The position numbers and the translations under genes are program-made. A stretch of 64,000 bases of DNA from assembly GCA_959347315.1 (NCBI GenBank), contig OY365814.1, positions 31,977,032 to 32,041,031 on the forward strand, given 5' to 3'. Under the pieces are notes generated by a model, which did not search any database, was not told the DNA's origin, and worked only from the letters and a program-made list of their open reading frames with translations. This stretch comes from Bimastos eiseni. Taxonomy: Eukaryota > Annelida > Clitellata > Crassiclitellata > Lumbricidae. Below are positions 23,070 to 33,900 of the stretch, piece after piece; positions within the stretch are counted from its first letter, which is position 1; every line of letters starts with the position of its first letter.

Positions 23070-26000
23070 CATACATGTGTTTGAAGATTAGCAAAATCCA
23101 AAAGCGTGTAAACATTTACTACACAATTTTATATCTGTGCATTTCGAAATTATTGCTAAAGAAATATAAGATTTTGTTTGTTTACACTCCAAATATTTTA
23201 ATGTAAAAATGAGAACATTTGGATTTTTTAAATTAATTTGTGCAATGTGTGACAGTTGAGTAACGATTCTGCAGAAAACTGTCTCTGGTTGGAGAGTTTT
23301 ACATGGAACCATCAAATAGCATAGTATTTCTTACTCGTTAACTGGTATTTTAGTTGTCACACGCTACTTAGATTAGCTAGTAAATGGTATTTTATAATAG
23401 AAACTGTCAAGCTTGTCTTGTTTGATTTCAAACAAAAGGAAATCTAAAATTGAACAAACACCAGACTGTTATAGTTATGAGTAATTCAAGGGAAAATGGA
23501 GATTATTAGATAAATTGATGATTAAAACCGAAGTACATTATCAATTAGACCATCATGCTATCGTGTTTAGGCAAGTTTCCCAATCCGCGGCCTAAAGATC
23601 CTTAAGGGAACACCCAACAGGCAATTGATCAAGATATGAGTAATTGGGCACACTCTGCCAAAGTTAGCAAACAGATAAACCTGCTGATAAAAAAATGAAA
23701 TCGTACTCCTATCTTGATCAAGACACTCCCCATAATTATAATGCAAATAATGTGACCAAAATAAAGGTTTGCAATCTAAGGAACTGATATCTTGATATTC
23801 CTGCCGGCCAGAGCACAATTTGCTGTGCTAAGTACTTCGAATACCATCCACCAACACTCATCAAATCCTGGGGTTCCATACCTAGTTCATTCTACATCTC
23901 CCCAGAGCTGTGGGTACCACAATATTATAGGAAAGGGGTCCCCGCTCTCTACCCAGTATATTGTAGTCCTTAGTTCAACTAGATTCATTAAAAATTAGTG
24001 CAGATCCAGCAAAACCGGTAGTACGAAGGCCTGTGAGAAATGTATTATAAATGAAAATATTGCCACATCATTCCTGGTATAGCTGATGTTTGGATTAAGA
24101 AGCTGGATAAAACAAAGGACATTCAAAAGTGACCCAATTTTAAACTATGCTAAAAGATTAAGTGCATAAAGAATCATCTGAAAAAGAATCGACAGATTTT
24201 ATTTCATCTGAGAACATGTATAAACCGAAAATAGACAAACAACAATGTATTGCCACATCTGACAACAATGGACGACCCTCTTTTTCCATTCAGAAGCAAA
24301 AGGCAGTCCTGGACTGTGGCACACGACAAAACAATTAACTAGGGACATCGGTAAACGGTCAATATAATCTGACCAGCTCCATTTAAAACATTTACATGTA
24401 GATGTTACTCTGCAACCTGCTGCCTATACATAACAGATCAAGTATGCAAGTTAATAATTGTATGTATGTGTGTGTGTGAGATACAGACATTTCAATCATA
24501 CAACTCTGAACTCTGTCACCGGACATTTATATGGCGCTTTCTAAAGCATAAGCACTGTACAACTTTGAGAATGGCCCAACCATCCAGCTGAAAATGTCCT
24601 TTTAGCCATATTGAACAAATGACACAGGCATGTATTGGATCAGTCTACATATTATGTATAGCAATATGCTTTAATAGCAGTAATAAATGAGCAGCGTAAA
24701 GTTTTGCAGTGCACAAGTGCACATGCTTCTCAATTTTGCTAAAGTTCCAAGTGTTATGGACAGCTCTGCTTGCGTGGAACCAACAAAAGCAGGAAATCCA
24801 AAAAACTATAGTTGCATTTACGGTGCTCATAGCCAAAATCACATCGTATAGAAAATGGCACGTGGCTACGAGTTAAGCAAAGTCACAGTAAAATTATGAT
24901 CAGATTAAAAATATACCCTGTGATGATGACATGGTGTAGATATTCAAGATCATAGATCCATAATTTACTCGTTTATAATGTAGAAATACAGTGGAAGGAA
25001 GAAATAACCTCACAATTTACTATTTGCAAACCATTTTCAGTCAAATGGAAACGATCACAGAACATGGTCAAAACAAAACAAAGCAGAATATAAACAGCAG
25101 CGCTTCATAACATCAAAGTCAAATAAAATAATGTAAATTAATGCAGATTAAAATGCAACGAGATCAAAAATTTCACAAGTGGGCATGCCAATGGCAACAA
25201 TTCTAACTTAATAAAAAAATAAATTTAAAATTAAAACAAAGCAGACACGTCAGTGCATATTTAGCCTAAAATCACAGCCATTTAACTACATTTGCCCCTA
25301 AACAATGGCCATCATAGTGTCATGAAAGCTTGATATTTTAGATGCAAATTTATGACCAGAATGTGTTGGATAGAATATTACCAAAGGGTATCTACACAGA
25401 AATATTAACTAGAATCAATCCGTGGCAATGTTCGAAATAGCGCCAAACTAGTAACAAGAGACAGCATTACAGTTCAAACCACAAGTACACAAACTACATT
25501 TAACCATATTAAAATATTTCAAATCTGGGATTTAAAAGTTTCTCCAAATGTCTTGGTCTATCTAGAGATTCACATAGCACCTTTGACAGAACTCTTTAAT
25601 TGTAAATCACAGCTCTAATTTGTTTAGCAGTGCTGACAAATCTGAAGTCACTTGACCAACCAGTCAACCACAAAAGAACTGTCCTTTTTCCAGGTACATA
25701 GACAATCTTAACAAAAAGAGACAAGAACAAAACTGAAGAAAAGATTTGAATATGACAACAGAAATACTGTTGGAGAGTGGAAGAAGACAGATAATAAAGT
25801 ACCAAGCAAAAGGAGACAAGAGTCTTTAAACTCATTTTAACATTGGTCATAACAGGAAAACAATCGATTTTAACAGTTCAAAAAACTCCCTTCTTTTTTG
25901 TTCCTCTCACGCATAAAAACTGCATAATCGCTTAACTAAAACAAAAGGTACAAATACCAGCAAATGCAACAGGCAGTTCATCCTCTTCCAACCTGAACAC

Positions 26001-26215
26001 AGCGAGAAATTGCGCAAGGAACCATCATAAAACATGAAGTCCACCTCGAGGCTCTTACGAGATCATTCATACAAGTAACTTGAGAAACTAATTCGCAACA
26101 AATGAAGCATAATCTCGTCGACCGTTTGCAGTGATTACATTTGCGTAGATTTCATGAACAACGTAAACAAGATGAAATTTCCGAAATCATGAGTACCCTA
26201 TCGGACAACGACGGT
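23070..26215. other. Tail-to-tail region between inhibitor B and HMGB
   Basis: No coding gene seen. The left part (to about 23690) is the duplicated 3' flank of the inhibitor gene, matching 18240-18540. From about 24200 to 26219 it is AT-rich, fairly repeat-poor sequence that probably forms the long 3' UTR of HMGB. A TTTATATGGCGC repeat fragment lies at 24515-24580. Confidence 0.45.
24198..24203 (-). terminator. Possible polyadenylation signal of the HMGB gene
   Basis: TTTATT on the plus strand, that is AATAAA for the minus-strand HMGB transcript. It implies a 3' UTR of about 2 kb. Nearer noncanonical sites may be used instead. Confidence 0.3.
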
Positions 26216-26219
26216 GTCT

Positions 26220-28970
26220 CTAGTTGCCGTCACCTTCCTCGTCTTCATCCTCGTCATAACCGGCTGCGTGTGATAGTTTCGCCGTCACGGTTTGCTTCGG
26301 GGCAGCAACACCACCCTCTCGATATTCTTTCATCGCCTAGCACATATAATGTTCAAAGAAATATAATACAAGCAAACTTCGTAATCGTAAACTTGTGCAT
26401 GTTCCAATTCAGAAAATAGTGTATTAATTGTGAAGAAAGATTATGTTCACCCAAAACTGTTGTATACATAAACATATGATGTTTTTTGTAGAAGTGTGCA
26501 TAAAATAGTGTGAGGCAGAACTGACCAAGTGTCCAGCATATATCATAATGCACCCATGTTACATGGATTAAATGAACATGCTTGTTTGAAGCCATTGAAA
26601 CTATTTAACTGAAAGGTTTGAACACCAAGTAGACTTGCACCAATTAAACGACCATACACGCAATCGGGTCAATTATTTGAACAATATTTGCATTCTTCTG
26701 GAAAACAACAAGCCTAACATGCTTAGAAAATCTCAGTTTTGATGTTTCCACAAACCACAGTTTGACAAGACCATAAAAAGCACTATTAAATTCCCCAATA
26801 AATTACAAATGATCAGAAATGTGCATTGAATATTACACAATAACAAGTAAACAAAGGCAAATCCCACTTGTTAGTTGTTAGTTAGGTGCCCTTGTAGCAG
26901 TAAGGTCGCAACACGGCACCATATAAATTGTGTAATTAATATGATCATTGTCTTGGGTGACCTACCTGCTCATATCGTTGCTTGTCCTTAACAGCCATCT
27001 CTTCAAACCTCGGCTTCTCCTGACAGACCTCCCACCTTTTGCCCAGCTCCTTTGCAACATCGCCAACTGTATAGGTTGGATATTGCTGTTTCACACGCGA
27101 CCGTTCTTCATTGCAGAAAAAGAAGAATGCCGACCTAATGAAACAAACCCATTGCATTATAGTAGACACATAAACATCTTATAACCAATGGCATCAGAAA
27201 GTTAAATTCTAATATAATTGGTCAATCAATCAACCAAAGTTAATATAACATCCATTCAAGGTCTCTGTTAATATAATGGCGAGGGAAGGATGTAAGGGAA
27301 GCACCATACCTCCCAAGGAAACCTGTTCCACGTCACAGGGTCAATAACGGAGAAAGTGACTCAAAAGAGAAGATCACAAAGACCCAAAAAAATTGTCAGC
27401 TTTAGAATGAGATGCTATGTGAGACAGCATGGTTAAACAACACAGCAAAAAGAATTCGAAAACATTTACTGTAAAATCTCTGCCGTTATTAATGAACTAT
27501 AACACCTCAATATCCAGTCAATTAATCATCATTAGTCTCCCACCAAATAACACAAGAATTAACACACTGATGGAATCATGTTCCTGTGTCTAGGCCTTCT
27601 TGATTTAGCAAATAAGAGAAAATTGATCAATCAAATTCTGGTTCAACTTACAGAGATCGTTTTGGAGCATTAGGATCCTTCGTTCTCTTACGCTTCGGAG
27701 CTCTCTGTCCCGGAGGTGGCTTGTAGCTTAGCATGTCATGCTCGTAACGTGCCTTGTCCTTCTCGGCCATTTCGTCAAACCTTTTCTTGTCTTTTGAATC
27801 CATTCCCTGATTGAAAAGATGCACACATTCCCCTAGTAGCAATATTATCCAGCAAAGTGTCGGCCCAGGGTGCCAAAGGCGCATGAGGAAAATGGGGTAG
27901 ACATCTCAGAGAGGGCCATACAAACAATTGAATTAGATTTCAAAATGCTATTCTGATCTGCATTATCAATTACAAAAATATCACAGAAAACTCATGTAGC
28001 CTTAAAAATGACAAATAAGACCTTTTATTCTCAATTGCGTTGTCTCTAAACAAGGCTCTGCGGACCAGAAACAGATCATTGGCGGGCAAGAAATGGCCCG
28101 CGGGCCGGGTCTTGAAAGCCCTGCTTTAATGTAAACTGATCATGCACAACTCTCTAACCCTATAAGGATGAGCTGTATAGGTTGCCCAGTTAATGTGTCA
28201 ATTCATAAAATGACCATTCTTACAGAGTCATTTATTATTATTCTTTATTTATTTAGTAAGTGCCATTACCTACACAATGACAAACTATCAATTAATGGTG
28301 CTTTGCAATTGTTCATAAAGCACTTGCTCAAGGTCCCTACAGATAGGAACCACCTCAGTCTCGCAGAAGGCTCAAACTCGTCTTAAAAGGCATGCGCTCA
28401 AACCAAACAGCATTTCTGTCACCTTTTGTGTCTTTACAAAATCCAAATGCAACAGGAAAATCCATACACAAGTGTAGAACCATTAAATGCCACTTCAAAA
28501 AAAACATCCCAAAATAGATACACACAGAAATGACCTCCACAAAATTTTTAATCGTGCACACTACATCAAGACTGATTCTACTACGAGTGCTTCCATGTCA
28601 CAAACACAATGAATTCACGATCATACAGACCGGTATTCAATTGTTTGCAGATTTAGAATGTTCTGAGATGCAACAAGAAAGTTTACAAGCAAAGGCAATA
28701 CCTAGGTGGGAAAATTTTCCCAATGAAAACCAGCCACAACTGGACATACCGCAATCAGATAAATTCAGCTTTCAGTCAGTCTTAGAAGGAAAATAAAAAC
28801 TCAGTAAAGACCAATAGTAGAGCTACCTTCCATTTCTCCGCACATTTCTTTGAGAATTCTGCAAAAACAATCTGCTCTCCTGGGAACTTCTTCTTGTGCT
28901 CCTCGCGACACGTTTGCACAAAGAAGGCGTAGGCCGTCATCTTCCCTCGCGGTTTTCCATCTTTTCCCAT
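26220..28970 (-). CDS. HMGB: HMGB-type high mobility group protein with two HMG boxes, 194 aa
   Basis: Abundant nuclear DNA-bending protein of the HMGB1/2/3 class. Exons on the minus strand: 28970-28827, 27806-27652, 27134-26966, 26336-26220; phases join exactly. Box A (about residues 7-78) opens [19 protein letters not shown], with [13 protein letters not shown] and [11 protein letters not shown] basic linker [13 protein letters not shown] leads into box B (about 92-160) with [28 protein letters not shown] and [13 protein letters not shown]. The tail after box B ends in a short acidic run (DEDEDEEGD), far shorter than the roughly 30 acidic residues of vertebrate HMGB1. The start ATG has a strong context (GCCATGG). 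Exon junctions inside both boxes resemble vertebrate HMGB genes. The intron between exons 3 and 4 holds nothing recognisable. Confidence 0.95.
28235..28385 (-). mobile_element. Truncated copy of the tRNA-derived SINE
   Basis: Minus strand: GAGCCTTCTGCGAGACTGAG, then CTGTAGGGACCTTGAGCAAG and TGCAAAGCACC. The box A part is missing. Inside the first coding intron of the HMGB gene. Confidence 0.5.
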
Positions 28971-29514
28971 GGCAAATGATTTCAGATTACACGACAGTGA
29001 AGCTTAAGCCTGGGATCAAACACAAAAACCAAAATTCAATTACAGTTGGCGCTACAGACATTTCCATTCAAGTTGGTTCTCTGATTTCAGTGGTCACATG
29101 CCTATCCTTCAGCCACTGACAAAATCTAGTAGAAACTATGTATTTTAGCATTTCGTTCTGCAAGTCACTTGTAACACAGTTCATGTCTACATAATGTGAA
29201 GGCGACTTTTTAGTTTGCTTACTTATTAAGTCAAACTCTTCTTATTGCATCGTATTTCGTGACTTACAAAGCGTTGATCACAGCAATGGCCATACGTTTT
29301 CAGAAGGGAGAGAGCTGCGGGAATAGATCCACAGAGAACATCAATTTGGTCACACGTAGAGAGAAGGCCAGGCTATTGCACAGAGAGGCATATTTCCAAG
29401 TTTGGGTAACAGAACCTACCCGTTTATATAGATGTTACTTCATTATAGGCAGATGTAAATGAATTAAAATTTGCGGGACAATAATGGAATTAAATCCATG
29501 CGAATAAATTTGCA

Positions 29515-29585
29515 CAGCGAGCGTCGACGGTGTAGAAGGCGGCACGCGCCGTCGGCCGCACCATAAGGCAGGCGACAGGCCAACG
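29515..29585 (-). promoter_or_regulatory. CpG-rich block, candidate HMGB promoter
   Basis: A short GC-rich stretch in otherwise AT-rich DNA with many CpGs (CGACGG, GGCACGCGCCGTCGGCCGC), 550 bases upstream of the HMGB start codon. No TATA box was identified. Assignment to HMGB is inference from position. Confidence 0.3.
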
Positions 29586-29844
29586 TTCAATCGCTGATTC
29601 TGACAAACACGTCATATTTTTCATTTAGAAATTCAACAGAATCTCACGGTATAACCTTCGAGAAGAAGTCAATCGATTGAAACTTGGGTTCCTCGTAAAA
29701 ATCTCAAAATACTCGAGAATTTATATCGACAATTCAGTAACTAATTGACTAACTCTTGTCATACAGCCGCCACAAACTGTGTCGCCTCCTTGCGACCGCG
29801 TCAGTTGCAAGACAGTCAAGTCAAGGAGGCCCAGTTATTTTTAG

Positions 29845-29945
29845 GTAATCGTAATCTTAAAACTTCTAAAGCACCACTGGAAAGGCAAGTTCAAGAACCA
29901 GCCTATTAACGTGCGCTGCGTTTAGTCAGAGTGGTTGTCCACGCC
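29845..29945 (+). mobile_element. Dispersed repeat 'GTAATCTCCAAATTTCTAAAG' family
   Basis: GGTAATCGTAATCTTAAAAC, TTCTAAAGCACCACTGG, AACCAGCCTATTAACGTGCG and GAGTGGTTGTCC. Confidence 0.6.
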
Positions 29946-30244
29946 GAAAAGGGTAGTTTAGTATTATAACTTATGACGCAAATCAATTTCGGTAATGCCC
30001 ACGAACATCTCATTCTTTGAATTTTTCTCAGGTTATCCAAATCATGCCCATCGATACCTCAATAATAACATTTTTAATTTGAATACGCGTTGGTGCAGTC
30101 TAAATGGTACATTTATGTTATTTTCGTCATATATAAACGCTTTTACCGTCTATATTCAGCAGCAGGCCTTGTCGATCACCTGAAACTGCCTATATTTCAT
30201 CCAAGTGTTAAAATAATATGCAGGAACCAGAAAAAATTGGCACC

Positions 30245-30560
30245 TCCCTTTCATACAATACACAATACAACTAGGCATTTATAAGCGCTTTGATAAGATA
30301 AGTCTTGCACAAAAGTGCACTGTGCTACATTCTTAGTCATAGATCAAGGAGAATAAATAGGTCTTTGGTTTTGTCTTAAATAATGTAACGGATGTGGATT
30401 GACGAATTGTAGTTGGGAGACTATTCCATTCTGTGGGTCCTGCGACTGAGAATGCACGGTTCTCAAACTTCTTGTTGGTGCGAGGTATGATAAAGTCCAC
30501 CTTTGACCACCTGAAATCCTATCATAGAATATATGTGGAAGTAATGTAGATCAACACAAT
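30245..30560 (+). mobile_element. TATAAGCGC-type dispersed repeat, long copy
   Basis: Starts GGCATTTATAAGCGCTTTG; then GTCTTGCACAAAAGTGCAC, GGAGACTATTCCATTCTGTG, GTCCTGCGACTGAGAATGC and ACGGTTCTCAAACTTCTTG. Shorter relatives lie at 8345, 46778 and 49495. It lies between the HMGB 5' end and the RFC3 3' end. Confidence 0.55.
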
Positions 30561-30676
30561 ACAAATTATTAGTATAACCACCCCGTTTTCCTACCCCTCC
30601 ATGCATACATACTAACTGGATAGCCCCCAAAAAAACAAGCCCAAAACACAACACTCAATTTTTATCTTTAATCACT

Positions 30677-30682
30677 TTTATT
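30677..30682 (-). terminator. Polyadenylation signal of RFC3
   Basis: TTTATT on the plus strand (AATAAA on the minus strand), 251 bases after the RFC3 stop codon. Confidence 0.55.
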
Positions 30683-30932
30683 TTTCATAAATTCTAACAC
30701 AATACGTTTGAAGCACAACGGATGACCGTGTTCTACATTTCCACAAACCAGTCGATATTTATAAGTTCACGGACGACACAGAGCAATAAAATTGTTCTGA
30801 ATTTTTTTTAAGACAATGAAGTTCAGAAACCTATAATGTAACTCATGAAGTTGACTAATGCAACTTCTGCAAAGTAGCAATTTGAAGATTTCCACAAATC
30901 ACAACAAAACACAAACGATTACATCTTGCAGG

Positions 30933-33900
30933 TCAAAAGGTGTCATCATCACCGAAGTCCTCCAACACCCCATCTTCCAGGAACCTCTTGTAAATGGCCA
31001 TGAACTTGACGACGAACGCCTCCAAGTGGTAGACGGGCTTCTGACCAAGCTGAAGTCGATGCTCGTAGTGAGCGGCGATCTGAGTCACCTCGGATTTCAA
31101 CTGACCATCGCAGTTGACGAGCAGTTCTTGCAGTAAGACCTTGCATAAAGAAACCACAAATGAATGTTGAACTGTTCAAAGACATCGGATATGAAACTCT
31201 ATCTGGCAGTCTCTCATTCTTTTTCGCTTTTCTCTAAGCATGCTTTTTCTTGCAGGATCTTGCGTTTCTGAACAGCTCATCCTACTAGAGGCACTCCAAA
31301 AGTACTTAAATACAATACATGTCGTAAGTTGTATATTTGTGGAAAAGTGGTCACACTGCCCTACATTTCCACACAGAACATAAGTGTCGCTGAGCAGGTG
31401 GGCATGAAGAACTTGCTAAGAGGGCCCTAGACAGCAACCGAATGAGTGGAGGCAGGAAGTCGGCGGCCGATTGGCTAAAAGGCTTGCCTTTTAACATGGA
31501 CAGTGTTGGTTCAAACCTCCTCCCCGGATACGGCTACTGGGTAACGAATTTGAGCTAGTACAAGTTCTATTGACACTAAACTTAGCTCTTTCAGCCTAAA
31601 CCAACATTCAATATGAAGCACTAGGTTACACAAGATGGGTAAACACCCATAGTGATATTGTCAATTTAAAAACGAAGCCAAATGAAATCATGTACAATCT
31701 GTATAATACAAAGGCAATGCAATGCAAGAATCCTTTGTAGTCACAGAATTGAATTAATAGGAGAGAGTGGGACATAAGAGCAGCATAGTTCACCACAGAT
31801 GCAATCTTTCCAACCACTATTGTTGCTCCAGCCAGGGGCGTCTATCCCTCCCCCCTAGTCATTGGAGCAACTCCCCCCATTTTTAATGACAGACTAATAT
31901 TATTCAAGGATAAATAATAGATTAAACCAAGTTAATGGCACAGACACTGACATTGTAGAATAGAACAGAATGACTCAGCTGCAAAAAATAAAAGATTTTT
32001 AATGATACAATTCCTCAAAATATTAACTGCCCCTAACTTTTTGGATGGAGCATCTGCTCCAAAGTTTCTTAGTTGTAGACGCCCCTGGCTACAGCTACGC
32101 TCAAATCAAGTTGAATCGCTAACGAAGTCTATCAATAAGATGAGACTTAATTACAATCAATTAGAACCATCTAATTTGATAGATGTGGCTAAGTAATTGA
32201 TAAGTAAGTAACTGTTCTCCTCTTCTTTACCTTGATAATCATGTCGGGTGGGATGCAGTGGGTCAAGAGTTCATACAGACGACCCCTCACCTCCAGAAGC
32301 CTACAACAAATACGAGAAAACTTTATTTACACTGGCAAGGTATCTGTTTGTCTACAACACCTTCAAGGACACCAAAGTAGCCGAATTGATAGAGCAGTAT
32401 CTGCCTTTAGTAAGGTCGATCATCGTTCTGTAAATTAAAAAAATAAGATTTTCGTTTTCAAAACATAAATGAGAAAGATTAAAACTTGTACATATCGTTT
32501 GTTCGAGTCCGAAGTTATGCTGAGTACTAAGCAACTTGGGCCGAGCCGAGTTCCGAACCGAGTTTCGGTTCATCCCTAATTTCTGAATTGTGTTTGCTTA
32601 TAAGCAACCAATGACAGATAGCTCAAGCATCATGAGGTTATTTATTCTGAAATTTAGTTTACTCTGAAATTTGATGCCATCCTTGTTCCAACCATAGGCG
32701 CCGACTCTACACAGGGGCAACAGGGCCATTCGTCCCAGTACTCGTCAAGGTCCTGGGGCGAGGGCAATAGTTTCGCCCGAGTACTTTTTGGGACATTCGA
32801 ATTTTCCAATTACAAAATTATAGAATGCCTGGGAGAGACATGGAAGAATTCCCCACCACAATCTGTGCTCACTCGGGCCATATTCTTGAAACCAAACACA
32901 CAGGACTTACTGCACTTTGAGGAAGGGAGTGAGGAAAAGACTGAGACAGGAACTGTCCTGTTGAAATTATGTGAAACGTTTGATGTGATACGCAGAGTCG
33001 TACCAAGCTATGATTGCGCCCTGTGCCTAGCATTAGGGCCTAATCTGGCACTCCCACATTTTTCAAGAAAGTGAATTTATGGAATGATTAAAGTTATTCC
33101 ATCCTGAAATTTGCGCACCTTCTATATTTGCGCCCTGTGCCACGACACCGCAGGAACCGCCCTCGGTACGGCCCTGCATAGCCGGCCACTTAAACTCCAC
33201 CCATGGACCGCGTGCGGCTCGCGTATTGGACTAATCTGACCTAGAGGTTAATAATCCTTGATCGATGCTCTATTTGAGCGCTGCCAAACGGTCTAAGGCT
33301 ACCTTTCAAGCTTCTGCTTTGCAATAACCTGTGTTTTTGGCTGATCAGAGCTTTTCATTTAACTTTAAGCCTTTGTCCCTTTGAGCACTCTAGTAAACAG
33401 CCGAAAACCCACTGTGCAGAGATTCCTCAAAAGCTGACAAGTAAACCCTTTGATCGTAGACAAAAGGCCGAGAAGCGATAACGTTTATAATGGTAATTTG
33501 AGAGCTCAAAAGAGGTAGCTCAACGAGGCTAATCTAACTGTGGTGAATAACTTTTAAAATTCAGTCCTATACGGAAGAGTTACTACAAAATACGAAAGCA
33601 GTTAGATTAATACAATTAATAGTGAAGATAAATATATTAAATGCATATTAGCGCAGCTTTCCTCGATTTCCTTTTACACTAATGTAATCAATGGTAACAC
33701 AATCGCCACCTATCGACGCTGTGGTTAGACAGACGACGATGACGTCCAGATAGCGTTTAATCAATTATAATAATAATTTCGTTTATTGTTCAAACTAACA
33801 ACAGCACAGTATAATAACAGAGACAATATGAATGAATGATGCTGGCAGCCAACGTAGGGCAGCCGATACGCTATGCGTATAAATTTAATATAACCAACAC

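Noticed and set aside
32685..32770. Another hAT-like element starting CATAGGCGCCGACTC
   Set aside because: A similar end (AGTCGACGCCTATGG) occurs at 37330, but no matching partner end or target duplication could be found for either.
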